DNA of 64,000 bases from Ornithinimicrobium avium (GTDB lineage Bacteria; Actinomycetota; Actinomycetes; Actinomycetales; Dermatophilaceae): positions 2,418,001-2,482,000 of the forward strand of contig NZ_CP031229.1 in the NCBI RefSeq assembly GCF_003351765.1, in the 5' to 3' direction. The notes beneath the pieces were generated by a model. The model was not told the origin of the DNA, made no database searches, and saw only the letters and a list, made by a program, of their open reading frames with translations. The translations under genes were made by a program, and so were the position numbers. Positions 53,215-61,810 of the stretch are shown in pieces; position 1 is the first letter of the stretch, and each line of letters starts with the position of its first letter.

Positions 53215-54259
53215 CCGTGAGGTGGATTCAGGGGTCTCAGGGATTCAGCTCCCTCTACCCTTACTAGACCCACCGGTGTCGATATCGGGAGTCCCCACAC
53301 GGTTGCTAGCGCCGGTCATCGAACCGGTGCCAGGCGGGACTACCGTTTGGCATTACACCGACGCTGCTGGCGCGATTGGAATGATGACCGAGGGCAGGGT
53401 TCGTGCAACCTCGGTCTTGTGTCTTAACGACGAGGCCGAGTTTCACTACGGCGAGGGGCTCGTGCATGACTTGATCGAAGGCATCCTGGGGAACGGGCAG
53501 TTGGAGCCCTACCAGGAGGCCCATCTGGTGGAGGTTGAAAGTAGCCTCAAGAGCGTTCTCGACCGATACCCCCTATTCATCTTCTGCGCATCTGAAGCGG
53601 AGGACTCTTTGGGACAATGGCGTGGATACAGCGCAGACCCCGGGTACTCGCTTGGCTTCAGCGTCCAAGATCTGGTTGTGCTGGACAGGCACAGCCCGCC
53701 TCGGACCCTCGACCCGCTGCCGCATCTGGCTCCCCGGTGGGGGCGAGTGCTATACGAGAAGAACGCGCAACATCAGCTCTTGCTGCGCGGCTTGAGTTAC
53801 TGTGCAGCAGCGGCGTCAAGGGATGATTCTAACGGTTCGCTCGCTACCTCGGAACCTCCGATGCCTCCCACGAATGCTTCAGGAGCGGAGGATGTCTACG
53901 GTGGTTATCGTCCTGAGAACGCGGCAGCGACTCTCATGTCACTCTTAGTCTTCTGCAAGCATCCGTCTTTCGCGGATGAGCAGGAAGTCCGTCTTGTGGC
54001 AACGTCGCCACCAGATAGTCGCGCCGTAGAATTTCGGCAGTCACGGTTCGGCGTCACGCCTTTCGTTTCTCTCGGAGTCCCGCCGCCAGAGGCTGAGGGC
54101 AGAGTCTGGACTGCGCCGCTATGCGACCCCTACCTTCCAGACCACGTAATGATCGGACCTACCCCACATCGGGAGCCTGCTTTTCACGGGGCCAGCCAAC
54201 TCCTTCGACGCGCGGGATTGGACTTCGACCCCACGCATAGCGCATCTCCCTTCCGGTAG
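53207..54259 (+). CDS. DUF2971 family protein
   Basis: 350 aa from ATG 53207, which overlaps the TIR stop. The family pattern is evident: VWHYTDAAGAIGMMTEGRVRATSVLCLNDEAE, FIFCASEAEDSLGQWRGYSADPGYSLGF and LLVFCKHPSFADEQEVRLVA. DUF2971 proteins are common in defence islands; their activity is not established to my knowledge. Pairing with a TIR gene suggests that one senses and the other acts. Confidence 0.82.
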   Translation: MTDREVDSGVSGIQLPLPLLDPPVSISGVPTRLLAPVIEPVPGGTTVWHYTDAAGAIGMMTEGRVRATSVLCLNDEAEFHYGEGLVHDLIEGILGNGQLEPYQEAHLVEVESSLKSVLDRYPLFIFCASEAEDSLGQWRGYSADPGYSLGFSVQDLVVLDRHSPPRTLDPLPHLAPRWGRVLYEKNAQHQLLLRGLSYCAAAASRDDSNGSLATSEPPMPPTNASGAEDVYGGYRPENAAATLMSLLVFCKHPSFADEQEVRLVATSPPDSRAVEFRQSRFGVTPFVSLGVPPPEAEGRVWTAPLCDPYLPDHVMIGPTPHREPAFHGASQLLRRAGLDFDPTHSASPFR

Positions 54260-54330
54260 TCGTCGTCAATCCCAGATCGACGCCACGTTGACTGGGAGCA
54301 GCTCTCCCCACGCTCTCCGACGTCCACCGC

Positions 54331-54356
54331 CGCGTCCTTCTGGGCGGAAGGACGCG
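54331..54356. terminator. Terminator after TIR/DUF2971 genes
   Basis: CGCGTCCTTC and GAAGGACGCG form a perfect 10-bp stem with a 6-base loop, 71 bp past the DUF2971 stop. It lies between convergent genes and could stop both directions. Its loop and right arm resemble the element right-boundary motif, which may be chance. Confidence 0.65.
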
Positions 54357-54686
54357 CGTCTGGCGCGGCGGTAACGCATTCGGACGGACGAGCGGCTCAC
54401 GGCAGTAGAGGATGCCTACAGCTCGTCGAGTAATGCGAGGTCGTGGAGGTCCACGGCGCGCAGGCGATAGCCACTTCGAAGCTGACGGGCTCGCTCGGCG
54501 CTAGCCACGGCGACTGCTTGACCGTCGATGAGGCCGACGACTCTCTGCTCAGAAGGGTGGAGGTACACGTCGTCGTCGAGACCTTGCTGGACCCCGTCGC
54601 AGGCCGGGTCCAAGCGCATTGCGTGGACGTCTACTTGCCCCAGGGTCGGGTGGCCCGGGGGGAATCGCACCCCCCGGGCTCCCACA

Positions 54687-54720
54687 GAACCGTGCGTGAC
54701 AGTCTCCCGTCACACGGCTC
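54687..54720 (-). ncRNA. Group II intron domain V
   Basis: Minus strand begins GAGCCGTGTGACGGGAGACT and ends GCACGGTTC, pairing into the standard 34-nt domain V hairpin with the AGC catalytic triad. The stop codon of the intron protein (54710-54712) lies inside this domain. Confidence 0.8.
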
Positions 54721-55954
54721 TTGTCTTCCTGGTCATCATGGGATAGTTGACCCAGGCCCAGTGGGCGAACCCTCGCGGGTACGCCCGGGTGGCCCGTTCC
54801 CATGCCGCGCGTGCGCGTCGCTGCGCGCGGTATCGTTTGAACTTCTTGCGGAGCCAGCGCATCAGGTAGGTGTTGATGCGCGCCAGCAGCTGGTAGAGCG
54901 CCGATGGGTAGAACGCCCCGTAGTAGGACATCCACCCTCGCACGACCGGATTGATCCAGTCGGCGATCTCGGCCAGGGTCAGATCGGTTCGCCGGTGCAG
55001 ACGCCACCGCCGGACCGTCTTCCCCATGCGTTTCAAGGCGTCGTTGCTGACCGCCGGTAGGAACGCGGTGAACACGTTGCCGTGCCGGTCCCGCGCCCCG
55101 CGGGCACGGAAGGTGTACCCCAGGAACGTGAACGCGGTGTGCTCGTGCCCACCACGTCGGTTGCCGTCCTTGCAGTACACGATCCGGGTCTTCTCGGGGT
55201 GCAACCGCAACCCGACCTGGATCATCCTGTCCTCGATCGCCTGCCGCACGTAGTGGGCCTGGCGTTCGCTGACGCAGTGCACCACCGCGTCGTCGGCGTA
55301 ACGCTCGAACGGGACTACGGGGAACTCCCGGCTCATCCACGCATCGAACGCATAGTGCAAGAACAGGTTCGCCAGCACCGGAGAGACCGCAGAACCTTGC
55401 GGGGTCCCCCGGTCCCGGTGCTCCAGGGTGCCATCCGCATGCTGCACCGGGGCTTGAAGCCACCGCTGCACGTACAGCACCACCCAGGGCTGGTCGGTGT
55501 GCGCACGGACTGCCTTGAGGACCAGGTCCCACCGGACGCTGTCGAAGAACTTCGCAACGTCCAGATCGACGACCCAGTCGTACTTCCAGCAGCGCCGCCG
55601 GCACGTCCCGACCGCGTCCAGGGCCGACCGGCCCGGACGGTAGCCGTACGAGTCCGGATGGAAGACAGGTTCCACCTGTGCCTCCAACCGCTTCGCGACC
55701 ACCGTCTGGGCCACCCTGTCCCCGACCGTGGGAACCCCAAGAACACGGGTCCCACCATCGGGCTTGGCGATCTCGACCGCAGCCACCGGGGGCGGGAAGT
55801 AGCTGCCCGAGGACATCCGATTCCAGATCTTGTACAGGTTTCCCCGTAGATCCTCCCCGAACTCCTCCAGGCTAACCTTGTCCACTCCCGGTGCGCCTTT
55901 GTTCGCCCTGACCTGCTCCCAGGCCTGCCAGACCTCCATCTGGAGAAATCTCAA
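54710..55954 (-). CDS. ltrA: Group II intron reverse transcriptase/maturase
   Basis: About 409-414 aa. Reverse-transcriptase blocks are clear: GVDKVSLEEF, DSYGYRPGRSALDAV, VVDLDVAKFFDSV, RGTPQGSAVSPVLANLFLHYAFD, the catalytic FERYADD, and HPEKTRIVYCKDG with FLGYTF. The thumb/domain X (INPVVRGWMSYYG) follows, without an HNH endonuclease domain. The protein splices and mobilises the intron. Start ATG 55939 or TTG 55954. The end of the frame overlaps domain V. It seems intact. The gene symbol is used in the generic sense. Confidence 0.9.
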   Translation of the reverse strand: MRFLQMEVWQAWEQVRANKGAPGVDKVSLEEFGEDLRGNLYKIWNRMSSGSYFPPPVAAVEIAKPDGGTRVLGVPTVGDRVAQTVVAKRLEAQVEPVFHPDSYGYRPGRSALDAVGTCRRRCWKYDWVVDLDVAKFFDSVRWDLVLKAVRAHTDQPWVVLYVQRWLQAPVQHADGTLEHRDRGTPQGSAVSPVLANLFLHYAFDAWMSREFPVVPFERYADDAVVHCVSERQAHYVRQAIEDRMIQVGLRLHPEKTRIVYCKDGNRRGGHEHTAFTFLGYTFRARGARDRHGNVFTAFLPAVSNDALKRMGKTVRRWRLHRRTDLTLAEIADWINPVVRGWMSYYGAFYPSALYQLLARINTYLMRWLRKKFKRYRAQRRARAAWERATRAYPRGFAHWAWVNYPMMTRKTRAV

Positions 55955-56730
55955 ACGGTTTCCCTGACGACTTCAGCTCGCTCACCACAGTTCCTCCCCG
56001 AACCACTCACGTGGTTCTGGTTGACCAGACAAACTCACCACGAAAGACCCGGCCCCTTCGCTCCACGCCCATTACAGACGCTTCAGCACTACTACGGGCC
56101 GGTCCGCCAGCGTGCCCCGCATCGGTACTCACACCCGAGCAGATCCCCGGGCTGCTCCCTCTCGCCCGCCCACATCGAGTCGGGACGGTATCGGCGCACG
56201 CCTTCCCATGTTCCATGCAAGAGCCGCAGACCAGGCTCATGCCGCCTCCATGCCGGACGCCACCTGGCCAGTCATCGGGCACCTGCCAGGCCCAGCTCCC
56301 GCAGCCCGGAACATGGCCACGGTTTCGACGTCTCTTTTCTTTTAACGACACGTCAACAGCGGTTCGGGTTCACTCATCTTCCTGGTCCCCACCTGACACC
56401 TTCCCGGTGCCTTTTCCACAAACGCTCACCACGACGGTCTTCAACCAACGCAGCCTGTGGCGGTTTGAAACCTCCCCCCGAAGGGCGATTCCAAGGGGCC
56501 AACAATCCCTCATCTCTTGCACAGCATCGACTCCCGAAAGACTCACCTACCTACACATCGAGTCCTCCATTCATCGTTCATGGCACACGTGCCGGAAAGG
56601 TCGGTGGGTAGGCCTGTGACCTGCAACTCTGTAGCGGTGTGATCGGCGTGTCGTGTGGGGCGGGTGTGGCCCAAGAGGCTGAGATGGGAACTGTTCACAC
56701 ACACCGCCTCAGCAAGGACCACACCCGCCG

Positions 56731-57858
56731 ATGACATCTTCGCCGATGACCGCCCATGTTGCCCAACCGGACCGCACCGACCAGCTGCTGGACCTGCTCG
56801 CGCAGGTGCCGGACCCGCGTGATCCGCGCGGGATCCGGTACCGGCTGGCCGGGGTGCTGGCGGTGTCGGTGAGCGCGGTGCTGACCGGGGCCCGCTCCTT
56901 CGCCGCGATCGGGGAGTGGGCCGCGGACCTGCCCGCAGAGCACCTGGCCGCCCTCGGGCTGACCGGGGCGCCGGAGGAGTCGACGCTGCGCAAGCTGTTC
57001 GCGCGGCTGGACACCGACGCCCTGGACCGGGTCCTGGGGGCGTGGCTGTGGACCCGCACCGCCCGGGTCGGTGGCCGCCGGGTGATCGCCATCGACGGCA
57101 AGACCGTGCGGGGAGCACGCAGCAAGGACCGTGAGGCACCGCACCTGGTCGCCGCCCTGGACCACCGGTCCGGCCTGGTCCTGGGACAGGTCGCCGTGCC
57201 CGCCAAGAGCAACGAGATTCCCGCCGTCCGCGACCTCCTCACCGGATTCGACCCGGCTGACCTGCGCGGATCTGTCATCACCCTGGACGCGATGCACACG
57301 TTAGCCGACACCGCCCAGGTCATCCTGGACGCGGGCGCGGACTACTTGTTCACCGTGAAGTCCAACCAGCCCAAGCTGCTGGCCCGGCTCAAGGCGCTGC
57401 CCTGGAAGGACGTCCCGGCCCGCACCGCCACCACCACCGGCCACGGGCGCCGGGCCACCCGCACCATCAAGGTCACCGACGCCCCCGCCTGGACCGGATT
57501 CGCCGGCGCCGCCCAGGTCGCCCAGCTGCGACGCACCGTCACCAGGAACGGGAAGAAGAGCGTCGAGGTCGTCTACCTGATCACCTCCGCCACCCACGCC
57601 CAGGCACCGCCCGCGGTGCTGGCCGCATGGGTCCGCCAGCACTGGTCCATCGAGAACCGCCTGCACTGGGTCCGCGACGTGACCTTCGCAGAAGACCTCT
57701 CCCAGGTCCGCACCGGCAACAGCCCCCACGTCATGGCTAGCCTGCGAGGCACCGTGATCGGACTGCTCCGCCTCGCCGGATGGGACAACATCGCCGCCGG
57801 CCTACGACACCACGCCCACGACCCCGAACGGGCCATCACCCACCTGCTGACCTGCTAA
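56731..57858 (+). CDS. ISAs1-family transposase
   Basis: 375 aa (ATG 56731, or 56746). LLDLLAQVPDPRDPRGIRYRL and the helical N-terminus are typical, followed by the DDE domain: Asp in VIAIDGKTVRGAR, Asp in VITLDAMHTLADTA, and Glu in HWSIENRLHWVRDVTFAEDLS. The C-terminus LRHHAHDPERAITHLL is complete. With one terminal repeat split by the intron, transposition of the element is expected to fail unless the intron is lost. Confidence 0.9.
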   Translation: MTSSPMTAHVAQPDRTDQLLDLLAQVPDPRDPRGIRYRLAGVLAVSVSAVLTGARSFAAIGEWAADLPAEHLAALGLTGAPEESTLRKLFARLDTDALDRVLGAWLWTRTARVGGRRVIAIDGKTVRGARSKDREAPHLVAALDHRSGLVLGQVAVPAKSNEIPAVRDLLTGFDPADLRGSVITLDAMHTLADTAQVILDAGADYLFTVKSNQPKLLARLKALPWKDVPARTATTTGHGRRATRTIKVTDAPAWTGFAGAAQVAQLRRTVTRNGKKSVEVVYLITSATHAQAPPAVLAAWVRQHWSIENRLHWVRDVTFAEDLSQVRTGNSPHVMASLRGTVIGLLRLAGWDNIAAGLRHHAHDPERAITHLLTC

Positions 57859-58187
57859 GACACGATCTTTCCGGGGCCCTGCTACTTGCCCCAGGGGACT
57901 CGATAACTGCACGCGGACTGGTCGCCAATCTTCGGTGACCCGGTAGCCCCGGGAGGTGAGCCAGGCCATGAAGTCGGCTTCGTGAACTTCGTCGATGAAC
58001 ACGTCGAGATCTTGGTGAGGGCGCGTCTGTCGTCCCACCAGCGCATCGACGCCCCATCCGCCGTTGATCTGATAGACCACCCCGTTGGCGTCAAGCCAGG
58101 CGACGATCTGCACCACCTCGGCGGCGGTCATCTGAGAGGAGTTGTCCATAGGAGAAGTCTGCCCTCCCGTCCACCAGGTTATCGCGA

Positions 58188-58257
58188 CCCGCGGCATGAT
58201 CGGACGCGCCGCAGGCTAGCGTCCTCAGCGCGGCATGATCGGACGCGCCGCAGGCTA
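58188..58257. repeat. 39-bp tandem repeat, left part
   Basis: Two copies of a unit starting CTAGCGTCCTCAGCGCGGCA and ending ACGCGCCGCAGG, the first incomplete. The array continues after the IS630 element at 59380. Confidence 0.75.
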
Positions 58258-59370
58258 GTGGGCCGTGTTTGAAGTTGTCTGACGGTTGGCCCTTTTGAGG
58301 ATCTCGTCGGCGGTCTTGGTCCAGACGAAGGGGTGGCAGCGGTCGTTCCAGCCGTCGATGAAGGCGCGGATCTTGGCGTTGAGGTCCTTGACCGAGCCGA
58401 AGGACCCGCGGTGGATGGCCTGGCGTTCGATGATGCCGAACCAGACCTCGACGAGGTTGAGCCACGACGCCGACGTCGGGGTGTGGTGGACGTGGATCCG
58501 GGGGTTGGCCGCGAGCCAGTCCCGCACCTCTGCCTTCTTGTGCGTCGCGTAGTTGTCCATCACCAGGTGCAGCTCGTCATCGGGGTAGGCGCGGGCGACC
58601 TGCTCGAGGAAGGCGAGGAACTCGGTGTGCCGGTGCCGTGGCTTGCACGCGCCGGTGACCTTCCCCGTGGCGATCTCCAGCGCGGCGAACAGCGTGGAGG
58701 TGCCGTGCCGCTTGTAGTCGTGGGTGCGCCGCTCGGGCAGCCCGGGCTGCATCGGCAGCATCGGCGCGGTGCGGTCCAGCGCCTGGATCTGGGACTTCTC
58801 GTCCACGCACAGCACGACCGCGTTCTGAGGCGGGTCCAGGTACAACCCGACGACGTCGGTGACCTTGGCCACCAGCTCGGGGTCGGTGGAAAACTTGAAC
58901 GTCTCGGCCCGCCAGGGCTGCACGCCGTACTCGCGCCACGCCGTGGCCACGGTCCTGTTCCCGATCCCCAGGTGGCGTGCGAGCAGGCGGGTGGACCAGT
59001 GCGTCACCCCGTACTTCTTCGGCGGCGGGGCCAGGGTCACCGACACGATCCGGGCGTGGTCCACCGTCCGCGGCCGCCCCGACCGGGCCTCGTCGGCCAG
59101 GCCGGCCAGTCCCTTGGCCTGGTACCGGCCACGCCACTTCAGCACCGTCGCCTTCGACGTCTCCAGCCGCTGCGCGATCCGCTCGTTGGCCTCCCCGTCC
59201 GCGGCCGCCAGCACGATCCTGGCCCTCAGCACCTCACCGGCCCGGGCAGCGGTCGAGCGGTGCAACCGCTCCAGCTCCCCCCGATCGCCTTCACGCAACG
59301 ACAGGGCCGGCAGGTCGATTCGCCATGCCCCAGCATCCCAAACAGACAACCGTTTAAGAATTAACGACAC
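58255..59370 (-). CDS. IS630-family transposase, copy 2
   Basis: 371 codons from GTG 59370. About 85% like copy 1; DDE residues in CVDEKSQIQALDR, LHLVMDNYATHK and LVEVWFGIIE are kept. The ATG used by copy 1 is present but is followed by a 2-bp deletion (CCTGCCGGCCCTG versus CCTGCCCCGGCGCTG), so here translation must start upstream, giving a different N-terminus. The stop again uses the target TA plus a host G. Confidence 0.82.
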   Translation of the reverse strand: MSLILKRLSVWDAGAWRIDLPALSLREGDRGELERLHRSTAARAGEVLRARIVLAAADGEANERIAQRLETSKATVLKWRGRYQAKGLAGLADEARSGRPRTVDHARIVSVTLAPPPKKYGVTHWSTRLLARHLGIGNRTVATAWREYGVQPWRAETFKFSTDPELVAKVTDVVGLYLDPPQNAVVLCVDEKSQIQALDRTAPMLPMQPGLPERRTHDYKRHGTSTLFAALEIATGKVTGACKPRHRHTEFLAFLEQVARAYPDDELHLVMDNYATHKKAEVRDWLAANPRIHVHHTPTSASWLNLVEVWFGIIERQAIHRGSFGSVKDLNAKIRAFIDGWNDRCHPFVWTKTADEILKRANRQTTSNTAH

Positions 59371-59379
59371 GCTCCACTA
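58256..59379 (-). mobile_element. IS630-family element, copy 2
   Basis: 1120 bp (58258-59377) with TA duplicated at 58256-58257 and 59378-59379, inserted in the CTAG of a 39-bp repeat. Ends GTGGGCCGTGT and GTGGAGCGTGT (inverted). It has the same orientation as copy 1 at 38 kb. Confidence 0.85.
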
Positions 59380-59612
59380 GCGTCCTCAGCGCGGCATGAT
59401 CGGACGCGCCGCAGGCTAGCGTCCTCAGCGCGGCATGATCGGACGCGCCGCAGGCTAGCGTCCTCAGCGCGGCATGGTCGGACGCGCCGCAGGCTAGCGT
59501 CCTCAGCGCGGCATGGTCGGACGCTACGCGACCACAGCGGCAGTAGCGTGCGGCCACGCTCGGTGCGGCATGATTGGACGCGCCGCAGGCTAGCGTCCTC
59601 AGCGCGGCAGAT
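59380..59612. repeat. 39-bp tandem repeat, right part
   Basis: About four regular copies, then one interrupted by about 40 bp of unrelated sequence (59528-59567) and a last partial unit. Copies differ by single bases (GATCGG or GGTCGG). The array ends just after the LRR gene, which is transcribed toward it. Confidence 0.75.
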
Positions 59613-59620
59613 GCGCGCGT

Positions 59621-60313
59621 TTAGCCCGGGTGCTGGTCGAGCCACTTCTCGGGGGTAAGCGCAGCCGGGGCGGGTTTGCCGATCCTGTCCACCACGGGCT
59701 TCCAGACCTTGTCGGGGACGTCTTCTGCGAACCATCCGAATCTGACCAGGCTGGGATGCTCTCGGATGGCATGAATGTCCTCGCTGCTGAGGTTGACCTT
59801 GCGAACTAGTTGGAGCTCCTCGAGCGCCGGCGCGGCCAGGATGGGTGCAATTGAGGACAGGCCCTTCATGGAACCCAGTTCGACGCGTGTCAAGGCTGGC
59901 ATACCGGCGCTCAATGGGAGGGTCTGCACTCTAGGCAGTCCGTACAAGCTGAGCAGCTCGAGGGTTGAGAGCTGTGCGACGTCACCAAGGTCGCTCATGC
60001 CGCGGACCTGGTTCACGACCAGCACCCTCAAACTCCGACACCCCGCAATGTGGCGGACGTTCGTCCCGGAGCCACCGCGGATGTCGAGGAACCCCAACCG
60101 GGGGAGGCACGCCAAGAGGTTGTCTGGATGCTTCACTGCCCAGAGCGTCAACCGCTTGACTGGCTGCAGCCAGTCGACATCAGCGTCCACCAGCGTGGCG
60201 TGGTCGATCCTGACTTCGTCCTTGGACCCCCACCACGCGGCTCTGGCCGCCCCTTCTGACTTGGACACGGCAAGGATCCTGCCATTAGGTCCGCTTTGAA
60301 GGGCGCGAGACAC
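59621..60313 (-). CDS. Leucine-rich-repeat protein
   Basis: About 230 aa. Repeated units with the pattern LxxLxLxxL: VKRLTLWAVKHPDNLLACLP, RLGFLDIRGG, SLRVLVVNQVRGMSDLGD, LSTLELLSLYGLPRVQTLP and LTRVELGSMKGLSSIAP. This makes a short LRR solenoid for protein binding. No signal peptide is seen, so it is likely cytoplasmic. The start is GTG 60313; later starts are possible. Confidence 0.75.
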   Translation of the reverse strand: MSRALQSGPNGRILAVSKSEGAARAAWWGSKDEVRIDHATLVDADVDWLQPVKRLTLWAVKHPDNLLACLPRLGFLDIRGGSGTNVRHIAGCRSLRVLVVNQVRGMSDLGDVAQLSTLELLSLYGLPRVQTLPLSAGMPALTRVELGSMKGLSSIAPILAAPALEELQLVRKVNLSSEDIHAIREHPSLVRFGWFAEDVPDKVWKPVVDRIGKPAPAALTPEKWLDQHPG

Positions 60314-60511
60314 GGCTGGCGGCAGAACAGTGCGTTTGCGGACCTGTGGCAGTCGGGTGGTTTGAGTGCGTTCCTTAGCTCGCGGACTTGCGGATCAAAC
60401 GTTGGGGATCCCGAGCCACGCCTTCGCCAGCCATTTGCGCAAAGGTCATCGCGGTCGGCGTCCGTGACGGCAGGTGCTCAATCGTCGGTGGCGATTGCGC
60501 CTGTACCGCGC

Positions 60512-61026
60512 ATGAGGCACGGTGGGGGCTGCCAGGCAGGATCCGTCGACGACTCAGGAGCAACTCTGAGTACTGCCCTCCGGACGCTACACGTGGCCCG
60601 GATACCCATACTTCTCTTTCTGCTGTGGGCCATCGCGTGGCCGACGCAAGCAACAGTCCTGGCACTAGCCGAGGTCTCGATGGAGGATTACTGGGGTCCT
60701 TGGGCCGCCACGACGCTCCTGGGTTTCGCTTTCGTCGTCATAGCCCTGATCGGTCGCTCCCGCCAGCAATCCTGGGTCGTTCTTGGGCTTGAGGCACTGG
60801 TCGCCGGCGTCGTCGCCCTGGTCCCACCCATTTCGTGGATCAGTGGCTCGGCGTAGGGGGCTCCTGGGTCACGGCGATGACGAGTGGGTTCGCGCAACCG
60901 CTCGCAATAGCGTGGCTCAGCATCGTCGCCGTATGCGCCTTCCACCAGCTGCGGCCCGTAACGAAGCAGCAGTTCGTCGAAGACGGCAACCGTGACGTGG
61001 TCTCAACTCCGCGCGGGACAGCCTGA
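60512..61026 (+). pseudogene. Membrane protein, possibly frameshifted
   Basis: From ATG 60512 two hydrophobic segments appear (IPILLFLLWAIAWP and TTLLGFAFVVIALIG, then VVLGLEALVAGVVALVPP) before a stop at 60854. Near 60830 another frame opens and gives two further hydrophobic segments (PLAIAWLSIVAVCAF) with a hydrophilic end at 61026. A single four-helix protein with a frameshift near 60830 is the simplest reading; two overlapping genes are possible. Confidence 0.45.
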
Positions 61027-61085
61027 CGCGCATACCGGCACCCAACCCATCGGGCATCCGGGCGGAGGGTCGGGCGTGGCCAGGA

Positions 61086-61430
61086 TCAGGTCGACTTCTT
61101 AAGCGCTGGCCACGCCACGGCCACGGTCGCGGCGGCCAGCACACCGAGCGCCCCAGCGAGAATGACACCGCCACCCAGGAGGGTGGCCAGCGCTGTCACC
61201 GCACCCGCTGCGAGAAACTGCAGCGCTTTCCGCCACCCGGCCCGCTCGGCTGGTACTTGTCCCCGGCCCAAGCTGGTGGGCACGAGCGCCACGGTGACCA
61301 CGACGAGGACCGCCACGACCAAGGCCACCGGACGCTCGTCAACCTCGACAAAGCGGCGCAGGGCACGCAGCAGTGCGAACAGCGCAATGAGCGCGGCCAC
61401 CCACGCCGGCCGCGATCGCGTCCAGGTCAT
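61086..61430 (-). CDS. Small membrane protein
   Basis: 114 aa with four hydrophobic segments (10-25, 36-53, 70-90, 92-106) separated by short basic loops. No family is recognised; it probably sits wholly in the membrane. The start is ATG 61430. Confidence 0.65.
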   Translation of the reverse strand: MTWTRSRPAWVAALIALFALLRALRRFVEVDERPVALVVAVLVVVTVALVPTSLGRGQVPAERAGWRKALQFLAAGAVTALATLLGGGVILAGALGVLAAATVAVAWPALKKST

Positions 61431-61810
61431 GGCGCCTCACGCTACGCGGCCCGCCCTCGGCGGGCTGCAGCGTCCACAGACCCCAGCGGGCTCGCCCCCT
61501 GACGAACGGAACCCTCGGCGCACTAGCACTCGGCCAGCCGTGCCGGAACGCCCGATCGGCGGCACTAGCGCATGGACAGCCCCGGTGCTAGAAAGTTCCG
61601 TCCGCCGTTGACGGCGACGACGTTCAGAGGCCGGGCCTGCACGCGGCCAGCCTCGACGACCGGCTCCTGGCAGGTTGAAGACCTGGAGCGCCTGGGTCCC
61701 AGATCCGTGAAGTTCCACGCTGGCTGATGCTTGTCGGCCTGCTACATTCTGCTGCAGTTCTCGTCTTCAACAGGGGGATGAGGCTTGAGGGGTAGGAGGT
61801 TCTTTACAAC
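61431..61810. other. Gene-free stretch
   Basis: Divergent region between the small membrane protein and the secreted protein at 61811. No coding frame or clear repeat was seen. Confidence 0.4.

Larger units (their letters stand above)
54645..56588 (-). mobile_element. Group II intron
   Basis: About 1944 bp on the minus strand. It begins GTGTGCC (the GUGYG consensus) at 56588, holds the reverse-transcriptase ORF in domain IV, a 34-nt domain V at 54687-54720 and a domain VI hairpin, and ends near CCACCCGAC at 54645. The left part (55955-56588) is the structured RNA of domains I-III and encodes no protein. Confidence 0.8.
54641..57881 (+). mobile_element. ISAs1-family element carrying a group II intron
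   Basis: Right end inverted reads CAGGGCCCCGGAAAGATCGTG. The left end is CAGG (54641-54644), interrupted by the intron, then GTGCCGGAAAGGTCGGTG from 56589; rejoined it matches the right end. Target duplication CTACTTGCCC at 54631-54640 and 57882-57891. Without the intron the IS would be about 1297 bp. Confidence 0.8.
54416..58149 (-). pseudogene. Nucleotidyltransferase gene split by nested insertions
   Basis: The 5' part (57882-58149) starts at ATG 58149 and has INGGWGVDALVGRQTRPHQD LDVFID, the pattern of small antibiotic nucleotidyltransferases (LnuA/ANT(2'')-like) with Asp residues for metal binding. The 3' part (54416-54640) continues in frame after removal of the inserts, from PLGQ to VDVHAMRLDPACDG and a stop after ALLDEL. 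The restored protein has about 161 aa, normal for the family. The repeated 10 bp CTACTTGCCC on both sides is the ISAs1 target duplication. Substrate is unknown; the gene is inactive as it stands. Confidence 0.8.

Noticed and set aside
54331..54356. Another element right boundary
   Set aside because: The similarity to CGTCAGTTCCGCCCA is within a perfect hairpin located where a terminator is expected, so a terminator explains it better.
55955..56588. Small ORFs of 77-202 aa around 56.0-56.6 kb
   Set aside because: They lie in the structured RNA part of the group II intron on mixed strands and show no protein character.
58188..59612. CRISPR array
   Set aside because: Units are adjacent without spacers, there are no cas genes, and the unit is a simple tandem repeat.
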